From positions 1,392,760-1,456,759 of the forward strand of contig NZ_CP141821.1 of assembly GCF_035621495.1 (NCBI RefSeq): a DNA stretch of 64,000 nt, read 5' to 3'. This document shows positions 25,734-32,979 of this stretch, one piece after another. The notes beneath the pieces are model-generated. The model worked only from the letters and a program-made list of their open reading frames with translations, had not been told where the DNA came from and made no database searches. Positions within the stretch are counted from its first letter, which is position 1, and every line of letters begins with the position of its first letter. Source of the stretch: Thermococcus sp. SY098. GTDB taxonomy: Archaea; Methanobacteriota_B; Thermococci; Thermococcales; Thermococcaceae. Position numbers and translations under genes: made by a program.

Positions 25734-26594
25734 ATGGAGGAGGTTTACAAGCCAATCTGGTTCAGCATCATTGGAAATGTACTGTTAGCATTGCTCAAAA
25801 TTGCTGTAGGCTTTATGTATTCAAGTTTGGCTCTAATTTCCGACGGTGTTCACTCCCTGAGTGATGTCATAACAAGTATAATTGGGCTAATTGGAATAAG
25901 GATATCTTCAAAGCCCCCTGATAGGTCTCACCCCTTTGGACACTCAAGATTTGAGCCGCTCTTTGCTTTCTTCATGGGATTGGCTCTTCTTTTAGTTGCA
26001 TATGAAATCGCAAGGGACTCCATAGGGAGGGTGCTGGAGGGGACATCAATTGAAGTTAATTCAATAATGCTTGCTGTTGCCGTCTTTTCGATTATCTTTA
26101 AAGAAGGGATGACGCAATACACCCTCTGGGTTGGAAAAAAACTTGACAATCAGATTCTAATAGCCGATGCCTACCATCATAGAAGCGACGTTTTGAGCAC
26201 AATAGCTGTTCTTATCGGTCTGCTTGCGGAGAAATTTGGCTTTAGGTATGGAGATTCATTGGCGGGTTTAGTTGTTGCCATATTCATAGCAAAAGTGGCT
26301 TTGGAGATAGTTATGAGAAATGTGAACTATTTAACTGGCACTTCCCCTCCTTTTGAGATATGCGAGAGGATAAAGAAAATCGCCTTAAGTGTTGATAACG
26401 TTGTGGGTGTTCATGATTTAAGGGCCCATTATGTTGGTCCGAAGCTTCACGTTGAACTACATATTGAGGTTCCACCAAATTTGACGCTTAAAGAAGCCCA
26501 CGATGTTAGTGAAGAGGTGAAAAGGAGAATAGAGGAACTTGAGGAAGTTGAGATGGCATTTGTGCATGTGGATATAAAAGGAGTAACAAAGTAA
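25734..26594 (+). CDS. cation diffusion facilitator (CDF) metal transporter
   Basis: A 286-residue CDF exporter that swaps divalent metal for protons across the membrane. Six membrane segments. The metal site of segment 2 is visible in ALISDGVHSLSDVITS and that of segment 5 in ADAYHHRSDVLSTIAVLIG. The conserved KPPDRSHPFGHSRFEPL loop lies between segments 2 and 3. The cytoplasmic C-terminal domain (residues about 205-286) has His/Asp residues such as VGVHDLRAHYVG and LHVELHIEV. Metal (Zn, Mn, Fe or Co) cannot be read with certainty. ATG at 25734 behind GGTGAT; longer frames lie in the promoter. Confidence 0.92.
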   Translation: MEEVYKPIWFSIIGNVLLALLKIAVGFMYSSLALISDGVHSLSDVITSIIGLIGIRISSKPPDRSHPFGHSRFEPLFAFFMGLALLLVAYEIARDSIGRVLEGTSIEVNSIMLAVAVFSIIFKEGMTQYTLWVGKKLDNQILIADAYHHRSDVLSTIAVLIGLLAEKFGFRYGDSLAGLVVAIFIAKVALEIVMRNVNYLTGTSPPFEICERIKKIALSVDNVVGVHDLRAHYVGPKLHVELHIEVPPNLTLKEAHDVSEEVKRRIEELEEVEMAFVHVDIKGVTK

Positions 26595-26597
26595 ACA

Positions 26598-28877
26598 TCA
26601 CCGAACATATATTCGGTTCCCCAAATGTGGAAGAATATTCTTTAAGGGCACAATCACAATAAGTTTCCATACTTTGATGGTGTCTATGTTTATTGTTATC
26701 CATCTACCATTTTGGGTATAGCTTAGATATCTCCTCTCTTCCTCAGGGGATATTGAAAAGACCTCCGTGATTTCATAACTTTCTGGAAGCTTTAGCTTTA
26801 TTTTTATATTTTTTTCTGGATTTGTCCAGTCATGGATTTTATTGTAATGATAGTTGTAATTTACAAGGTTAAGGATGAGTTCATTGGAGTCCAACTTTTT
26901 TATAGGTGTTATCATGATACCCTCTGAGGCATTTGTGTTGAGAAGCTTATCTTTTCCTAAAGCTGAGTTTATCTGATCGGCAATATATCTGAAGAGCTCC
27001 ATATTGGGTTCCTTCTTACCAAGTGAGTCCCAATATGCTTTTCCAACTTTATTTACAACGATAACATTTTCCCTGCTTAGCAAATCATTGAGCTCCGTTT
27101 GTTTGTTGTTCATCTCGTCATATCTGGCGAAATCTGATGTTGTAATAAGCTTTCCTCCATTCTGCAGAAATTCTTCAATCCTGCTAAGATCACGGGATGA
27201 AATCCTGCTTAATCCCGGAGCTATCAGAAGCTTGTATTTCCCAAGTCTCTGATAAGAATCTGTTTCTAAGATCCCATCCATTCCAAGGAAGAGTACGTCA
27301 TATGGAACATGCATCTGCTCTAAGGCACGTGCCCATCCTCTGATTTCATCGTAGTATTCATCACTCTTTCGAATTCCCAGTGCTGGGAAGTACTGCCAGA
27401 TTGCAGTTGGAAGGGAGACTACAAGTGCAACATTAGAGTACGAAGCTGTATTCTTGAAAAGCCTTTGCATGTTCGATATAAATTGATAGTATCTGGAAAC
27501 TCCTTCCCTTTCACTTCCATCAACCAGCCTGTGAGGAGGCCATCCCTCATCTGGTGATCCCGTTCCAAATGGAACAAGCATTATACAGCCAGGATTGCTG
27601 TATATTTCTGCGATTCTTAGTTTTATCATTGTGGAAACATCTGATGGTGCAGTTTCGGGTTTAAAAGGATTTGCAAACCAGAGAATCCACTCTCCAACCC
27701 AAACAAGTTTTGTGAAATTTGACGAGGCTCTGGCAAGCTTGCATACCACTCCATTGGTTTGATAAGGATAAGGTCTGAACTGACTAATCTCAACATAGAC
27801 AACATCCATATAAGGTGTCAGGGTTATCTGGGGGATCCATGCAAAGTATTCATTTGTTGTTAACAAAATTTTCCTATGGCTTTCCTCTGCATATTCTCTG
27901 GTTTCCATTGAAACATTCCTAACGAGAGCTATTGCGGACTGATACCAGTATAACAGTGCCTCCTTTACAACAGGATCTGATAGAACTTCGCTGTTGTTTT
28001 CAAATTCCACTAATTCAAATGGCCAAGATGTTAAAAATCTCTCCCTAAATGGGACGGGAACTGAATATGCTCCTTTTATGGGGTATTTATTTTCCAAGTA
28101 AGTTTTTAAACAGAAATTATTTATATCTTTAATCCCGAGCTCTAAAAGCTGACTTCTGGTGAATTTTGACTTTAGGTAGTTTATAAATCCACGGCCTTCC
28201 CATGTATCCTTACAGCCCCAGCCCCCACCCCAAACGAATGTAAAAATACCATCAGAGCTGTCAAAAAATATTGCATCGGCCCCAGAATCAACGGCTTTTC
28301 TTGTCCAATATAGTAGAAAATTCCTCCAGTATGGATTTTGGGGTTGCATTATTCCGTAGAAATCTCTTCTCCTAAGTTCCTCCCCTATAATTCTTATGGT
28401 AAGGTGACCTGAAAATGAGCGGGATAGCCCCACGGTATACGGATCTGAAGCTATGGTTCCATTGGGATATCTCCACCTTTTAGAGTAGGGAATTATATGC
28501 CTGTAATAATATAAGAAACCAATTTCCGAGTTGTAGGGGTCATAAACAGAATCCCCAACATGCCATCCCATAGTTATTCCAACGGGAATGTCATATGCAT
28601 GAGAAAGTGAAATGAGTGATTGGATGTGTCTCCACGCCTCAGGATATTTCATCCATGGCCGATAATCTATCCATGCCTGAACTGTGTTATGAAGAAATTT
28701 AAGCTTATAATCGTTTTTTATCTCGTTCAGCATATCCCCGTAGAACTCAATCCTGAAGGCATCTGCCACAACGATTGAGTTATCCCATTGGATGGCTGCT
28801 GATACATTTGCAATTTCAATTAGTACAAAAATCGTGAGAAATACTACTATTCTCTTGGTGCTTAAATTGACAAACAT
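26598..28877 (-). CDS. secreted TIM-barrel glycosidase-like protein with GATase1-like domain
   Basis: A 759-residue protein with an N-terminal signal peptide (KRIVVFLTIFVLIEIANVSAA). Residues about 30-480 look like a TIM barrel of glycoside-hydrolase type (VGITMGWHVGDSVYDPYN, AVDSGADAIFFDSSDGIF, FDSSD being a possible catalytic site). About residues 500-610 resemble a class I glutamine-amidotransferase-like or beta-galactosidase trimerisation domain (YKLLIAPGLSRISSRDLSRIEEFLQNGGKLITTSDFA). The last 100 residues are beta-sandwich-like. Exact activity unknown. ATG at 28877 behind GGTG. Promoter TATA-like element near 28905. Single gene. Confidence 0.7.
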   Translation of the reverse strand: MFVNLSTKRIVVFLTIFVLIEIANVSAAIQWDNSIVVADAFRIEFYGDMLNEIKNDYKLKFLHNTVQAWIDYRPWMKYPEAWRHIQSLISLSHAYDIPVGITMGWHVGDSVYDPYNSEIGFLYYYRHIIPYSKRWRYPNGTIASDPYTVGLSRSFSGHLTIRIIGEELRRRDFYGIMQPQNPYWRNFLLYWTRKAVDSGADAIFFDSSDGIFTFVWGGGWGCKDTWEGRGFINYLKSKFTRSQLLELGIKDINNFCLKTYLENKYPIKGAYSVPVPFRERFLTSWPFELVEFENNSEVLSDPVVKEALLYWYQSAIALVRNVSMETREYAEESHRKILLTTNEYFAWIPQITLTPYMDVVYVEISQFRPYPYQTNGVVCKLARASSNFTKLVWVGEWILWFANPFKPETAPSDVSTMIKLRIAEIYSNPGCIMLVPFGTGSPDEGWPPHRLVDGSEREGVSRYYQFISNMQRLFKNTASYSNVALVVSLPTAIWQYFPALGIRKSDEYYDEIRGWARALEQMHVPYDVLFLGMDGILETDSYQRLGKYKLLIAPGLSRISSRDLSRIEEFLQNGGKLITTSDFARYDEMNNKQTELNDLLSRENVIVVNKVGKAYWDSLGKKEPNMELFRYIADQINSALGKDKLLNTNASEGIMITPIKKLDSNELILNLVNYNYHYNKIHDWTNPEKNIKIKLKLPESYEITEVFSISPEEERRYLSYTQNGRWITINIDTIKVWKLIVIVPLKNILPHLGNRIYVR

Positions 28878-28955
28878 CACAAGCACCTTTTAATAATGTA
28901 GATTCACATGTATAAAATCCTTTTGTTTAGATTTAGTGTGGATATTTGGGTTATA

Positions 28956-30116
28956 TCATATACTTCCCAAAATTTCCTTTAGATCTTTTAAAAACTCTTC
29001 TAAGTGTTCTTTTTTGACATGGGGCATCATGACGATCCTGATGTAGCCTCTGTGAGCACTGATTCCCCATCCTCTCCTTTTAAGCTCCTTCTCGACCTTT
29101 TCCAGCTCTTTGGTTCCAAAAGATACTATATTGAGCATGGGGTCTCTTATTAAATATGCCCCCTCCAAAGTTCTTATCTGCCCTGCAAACCATCTTGAGA
29201 GCTCCATTGCCTCTTTGACAATCCTTTTGTAGCCTTCAAAGCCCAAATGCTTTAGGAGTGCCCACACTGCCAATGCGTTTGCTCCAGGTCTTGTTCCGGT
29301 TATTGTAGCTTGAAACACCTTTCCTCCAGCCAAGTATGGGGCGGGAATGCTTATTGCATCAATGAATCTCTTTTTTCTGAATATTATTCCCCCAGCAGGA
29401 ATCGGTACCATGCCCATTTTGTGGGGGTCAATTGTTACGCTCTGCACTCCTTTGAGCTTGAAGTCAAAATCAGGCAGATCATAACCCAATGCCTTGGCAA
29501 AGGGTATCACGAAACCTCCAAAGGCAGCATCGACATGAAGGGGAATCCCGTAATCTTGTGCTAAATCTGAAAGAGCTGGGATGTCGTCCACAACTCCCAG
29601 ACCTGTTGTCCCTGCTATGCCCACAATTCCTATTGTGTTATCTGTAATTTTACTCTCAATGTCCCTAACATTAACAGAGTAGTCTTTATTCAGCTCAGCC
29701 CACACCAACTTGACTTTTAACATTTCACTTGCCTTAAGAAAGGAGAAGTGAGCACTTTCCGGCAGAATCAGCTCTGGATTTTCGATATCAGCTATGTTGC
29801 GAAATGCCCTCACCGCTAAGATGTTTGCCTCTGTTCCTCCAGAGACAATGTTTCCATAAGCTTTGTTTAAGTGCAGCAAATTCCCAAGCATCTGCACGGC
29901 TTCTTCTTCAATTTTTCTACTCCCAACGTGCAATCCGGGGTCTCCAAGGTTCCTGTCCATGTAAAGAGAAATTATCTTTTGAGCAAGAGGATGGGGGTAA
30001 GTGCACATTGAGCCAAGGATTTTACCCGAATCAAAAGTTAAGTCTTCACTTAACCGCTTTTCAAGCTCGTCAAGCACTTTCTCCTCACTCATTCCTTTCC
30101 TTGGAAAAGCTGTCAT
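28956..30116 (-). CDS. mfnA: L-aspartate/L-tyrosine decarboxylase (MfnA family)
   Basis: A 386-residue PLP-dependent group II decarboxylase. In Thermococcales the enzyme makes beta-alanine from aspartate for CoA synthesis; methanogen homologues make tyramine. The PLP Lys is in SVTIDPHKMGMVPIPAGG. The opening FPRKGMSEEKVLDELEKRLSEDLTFDSGKILGSMCTYPHPLA is a close match to my memory of the family, and the cofactor pocket VSGGTEANILAVRA is present. The ATG at 30116 follows GGTGAG. With pantoate kinase at 50721 it covers CoA steps. It follows the antiporter gene by 34 bp on the same strand. Confidence 0.93.
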   Translation of the reverse strand: MTAFPRKGMSEEKVLDELEKRLSEDLTFDSGKILGSMCTYPHPLAQKIISLYMDRNLGDPGLHVGSRKIEEEAVQMLGNLLHLNKAYGNIVSGGTEANILAVRAFRNIADIENPELILPESAHFSFLKASEMLKVKLVWAELNKDYSVNVRDIESKITDNTIGIVGIAGTTGLGVVDDIPALSDLAQDYGIPLHVDAAFGGFVIPFAKALGYDLPDFDFKLKGVQSVTIDPHKMGMVPIPAGGIIFRKKRFIDAISIPAPYLAGGKVFQATITGTRPGANALAVWALLKHLGFEGYKRIVKEAMELSRWFAGQIRTLEGAYLIRDPMLNIVSFGTKELEKVEKELKRRGWGISAHRGYIRIVMMPHVKKEHLEEFLKDLKEILGSI

Positions 30117-30150
30117 TGCTCTCACCTGCATGGAGTTGTTCATTATGCGT

Positions 30151-31335
30151 TTAAGCTTTATCCTCCCTAATTTTTCCCAAGTACAGTTTAAAGAACTGCG
30201 GCGTAGTGATTGCTGTGAGCATTGAGACAATAACTATGCTTGCAAACAGGCTTTGGTCAATTAATCCTTTTTCCAATCCGAATTTTAGAATTGCAATATC
30301 TAAGCTACCCCTTCCACCCATACCAATCCCAACTAAAAATGCCTTTTTCCAGTCAAATCCAAAAATCTTCATACCAAGTGAGCATCCGATGAGCTTTCCG
30401 AGGACTGCAGCGACATAAAGAAGTGCAATCATGAACAAGCTTATTTTGCCCATTGTTGGGTTAAACATCAAACCCACATAGATAAAGAAGAGTGGAATGA
30501 AAAATTCTGTCAGTACAACTTGTAGGTCTTCAATCAGCTCGTTGAGCTTAATTCTGCTTATGACAAGCGGATCCTTCCTCTCTCTTAGGCGGCTTATCGT
30601 TAACCCGGCTAAATATGCCCCAATTATCTGATGAAGACCGACTTCTTCGGCTATGAGTGCAAGGAGGAAAGTTAAAACAAGTGTGAATGTGAAAAAGATG
30701 TTTAAATTACGCACTATTCCATAAAACCTCTTGGATCGTTTGAATACGAATTCTGAGATAAGCAAGACGGCAACTATGAAGAGAGCTATTTTGATCGTCA
30801 GGACTGCAAGGGGCACAAAGCTGAGCTCGCCTCTTGCAAGTGCGGTAATGATGCCAATTAGATAAACCGCTATTATGTCGTCAGCAAAAGCTGCTCCCAT
30901 AAGAATCGAAGAAATCTCTCTTTTGACCCTCTCTCTGACAATAACTCCGCTTGTTACTTCGATTGCAGTGTTTCCCAGAGTCACGCCAACGAATATAGCT
31001 GCTGCTAACCCCCTTCCAAATGCCATCACGGTCATGAAACCAAGAACAAAGGAGAATGCCACACCTAAAATTGCAACGACTGTGGCTTTTAGTTTGTTTG
31101 TGGCTATAGCCGAAAAGTTACTTGTTAAACCCATGTACAGCATCATCATCAACAGTCCAAACTCTGAAAGAACCTTAAGAGGCTCGGAAGGAGAAATCAC
31201 ATTCAGAACAAAGGGACCTAAGATTATTCCAGTTGAAATGTGGGCTATTATCGGGTGGATTTCCCTCTTTTCAAATAGCCACTCCAAGGTTTTTGCAGTT
31301 ACCAGAAGAATTGAAAGATCGAGGATATATTGCAA
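30151..31335 (-). CDS. CPA2-type cation:proton antiporter
   Basis: A 394-residue membrane protein with about 12-13 segments, of the KefB/NapA Na+/H+ exchanger group. The ion-site Asp pair is present in SSILMGAAFADDIIAVYLIG, in the segment equivalent to NapA TM5. It has no TrkA nucleotide-binding domain. Start TTG at 31335 behind GGAGGGTCTGAG. It begins right after the DUF131 gene (1-bp gap) and is followed by the aspartate decarboxylase. Transported ion (Na+ or K+) not certain. Confidence 0.9.
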   Translation of the reverse strand: MQYILDLSILLVTAKTLEWLFEKREIHPIIAHISTGIILGPFVLNVISPSEPLKVLSEFGLLMMMLYMGLTSNFSAIATNKLKATVVAILGVAFSFVLGFMTVMAFGRGLAAAIFVGVTLGNTAIEVTSGVIVRERVKREISSILMGAAFADDIIAVYLIGIITALARGELSFVPLAVLTIKIALFIVAVLLISEFVFKRSKRFYGIVRNLNIFFTFTLVLTFLLALIAEEVGLHQIIGAYLAGLTISRLRERKDPLVISRIKLNELIEDLQVVLTEFFIPLFFIYVGLMFNPTMGKISLFMIALLYVAAVLGKLIGCSLGMKIFGFDWKKAFLVGIGMGGRGSLDIAILKFGLEKGLIDQSLFASIVIVSMLTAITTPQFFKLYLGKIREDKA

Positions 31336-31336
31336 C

Positions 31337-31591
31337 TCAGACCCTCCTGTTCAGCAGAACCATGAATATCCAGAGAAGCATCAGGATTATTGCGAGGATC
31401 ATTGCTAAGGTTGCACCTCTCTGAGTTCCAAAGACTATTGGGATTGGCCCTATCATTATGACCCCTCCACTCTCAACTTCAGCCTCTCCACTTGCTGCTG
31501 TCATTAATGTCCCTATGAACACTAAGAGAAACCCTATGAAGATCATTGCTATTCCCGCTATTATTAGAAGCTCCCCTTTCATAGCCATCAT
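31337..31591 (-). CDS. DUF131/TIGR00304 small membrane protein
   Basis: An 84-residue protein with two membrane segments (LLIIAGIAMIFIGFLLVFIGTLM and ATLAMILAIILMLLWIFMVLL) separated by a loop with SGGVIMIGPIPIVFGTQ, the family hallmark. Function unknown. Candidate starts are 31591, 31588 and 31582. A TATA-like GCTTTAAAAACTT about 25 bp upstream suggests a leaderless transcript. Operon with the antiporter that follows. Confidence 0.75.
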   Translation of the reverse strand: MMAMKGELLIIAGIAMIFIGFLLVFIGTLMTAASGEAEVESGGVIMIGPIPIVFGTQRGATLAMILAIILMLLWIFMVLLNRRV

Positions 31592-31661
31592 GAGATTGTA
31601 TTTTTGCAAGTTTTTAAAGCTTAACCTAAAGATTATTAAAGCAAAGCCTGAAAGCTCTATT

Positions 31662-32360
31662 ATGCTGGTAATGGTTGATCTTGATGACACCCTCTGCAAC
31701 ACCTGGGAGGCTGGAAAATATACCATAATTAGGCTTTTTCCTCATCTCATAAGGAAAAGAAAATTCAAAGCGCTGTTTTATATTTTGACTGCCCGGTATA
31801 GGGAGCTGGAGCAGTCAAGGGAGCTTTTGGTTCTTGATCTGGACAAGCTCCTTCAGAGAATTATGGAGAGGGTGTACAGCAGAGTTAAGAGAGAAGATTT
31901 GGAAGAGATGCTTGAACTCGTTGATAGAACGTTCTTTTCAAATCTCAAGCTTTTTCCAGATGCTAAATATTTTCTTGAGAAGCTTAAAAAAATTGATGCA
32001 AAGTTGGTTCTTGTGACTGACTCATCAACGTACTGGCAGAGGAAAAAGCTTGAGTATCTCGGCATAAAAGACTACTTTGATGGAATAATAATCAGTGGAG
32101 AAACGGGACACAGCAAACTTGATCCCCACAACTTCTTACTTGCGAGGAGGATGTTTCCTAATGAGGATGAAGTTTACATGGTTGGTGATAGAGATGATAC
32201 AGACATGAAAGGTGGCAAGACAGTTGGAGCGGTTACAATACTCGTGAAAAGAGGGTATTTTAAAGGCAAAAGGTCAAAATATGCAGATTACGTTGTCAAA
32301 GATTTGATTGAGGCGCTGGAGGTGATCAAGTGTGAGCATGAAAAGCGAGATAAAGCGTAA
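31662..32360 (+). CDS. HAD-superfamily hydrolase
   Basis: A 232-residue haloacid-dehalogenase-fold phosphatase. Motif I is VMVDLDDTLCNTWEAG with the nucleophile Asp, motif II is KLVLVTDSSTYWQ, motif III is the Lys in TGHSKLDPHNF, and motif IV is VYMVGDRDDTDMKGGK. A helical cap lies between motifs I and II. Substrate unknown. ATG at 31662, with a second ATG at 31671; the frame extends upstream into the divergent gene without a good start. It overlaps the dolichol-kinase-like gene by 29 bp. Confidence 0.88.
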   Translation: MLVMVDLDDTLCNTWEAGKYTIIRLFPHLIRKRKFKALFYILTARYRELEQSRELLVLDLDKLLQRIMERVYSRVKREDLEEMLELVDRTFFSNLKLFPDAKYFLEKLKKIDAKLVLVTDSSTYWQRKKLEYLGIKDYFDGIIISGETGHSKLDPHNFLLARRMFPNEDEVYMVGDRDDTDMKGGKTVGAVTILVKRGYFKGKRSKYADYVVKDLIEALEVIKCEHEKRDKA

Positions 32361-32952
32361 ATCCCTCCACCTGACGGGTTTAACTGTTCCTGCGGTTTAT
32401 CTTCTTTTTGGCAAAGAAGCTGCTCTCTTCTTTGTTGGTTTGTCTTTTGTAATGTTTATCGTTCTTGAACCTCTCAGAATTGTGGAGCATTTTAGGGATA
32501 AATTAAAGAAAAAGCTGGGTCTTTATGTTGATAGACAGCTGATCGAGATCGTTGAGAGAGAAATAGACATTATAGCGAGAGAGCATGAAAGGAGGAGCAT
32601 TGGGGCGCATATCTATTTTGCCCTTGCTGCGTTTGTCATAGTTTACTTCTTTCCCAGGGACATTGCCATCGGATCTATAGCTGTTGCGACTTTAGGAGAT
32701 GCCGTAGCTGCAATAGTTGGAAAGCCTTTTGGAAAACATCGCTTTAAGAACGGTAAGAGTCTGGAAGGCAGCTTGGCGTATTTTGTAACTGCCCTGCTCA
32801 TTCTATCTTCCCTCATTGACCCCCCACACGCATTGATTGGAGCATTGGCTGGAACTTTGGCTGAATTCTATGAGCTTCCCCCTGATGACAACTTCTCGAA
32901 TCAGTTGGCAGTTGCTGTTACGCTCTATGCCTTTAGAAAAATGGCATTTTGA
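32332..32952 (+). CDS. dolichol/diacylglycerol kinase-like membrane protein (SEC59 type)
   Basis: A 206-residue membrane protein with six or so segments. The CTP-dependent polyprenol/phytol kinase signature is seen in VATLGDAVAAIVGKPFGKHRFKNGKSLEGSLA. It may phosphorylate dolichol or a related isoprenoid alcohol that carries glycans, or salvage geranylgeraniol. GTG at 32332 behind GGAGGTGAT; ATG at 32338 is an alternative. The overlap with the HAD phosphatase suggests a coupled kinase-phosphatase pair on a lipid (inference). Confidence 0.83.
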   Translation: MSMKSEIKRKSLHLTGLTVPAVYLLFGKEAALFFVGLSFVMFIVLEPLRIVEHFRDKLKKKLGLYVDRQLIEIVEREIDIIAREHERRSIGAHIYFALAAFVIVYFFPRDIAIGSIAVATLGDAVAAIVGKPFGKHRFKNGKSLEGSLAYFVTALLILSSLIDPPHALIGALAGTLAEFYELPPDDNFSNQLAVAVTLYAFRKMAF

Positions 32953-32979
32953 AAAAGAGGATAAAATGAAGAAAACAGA

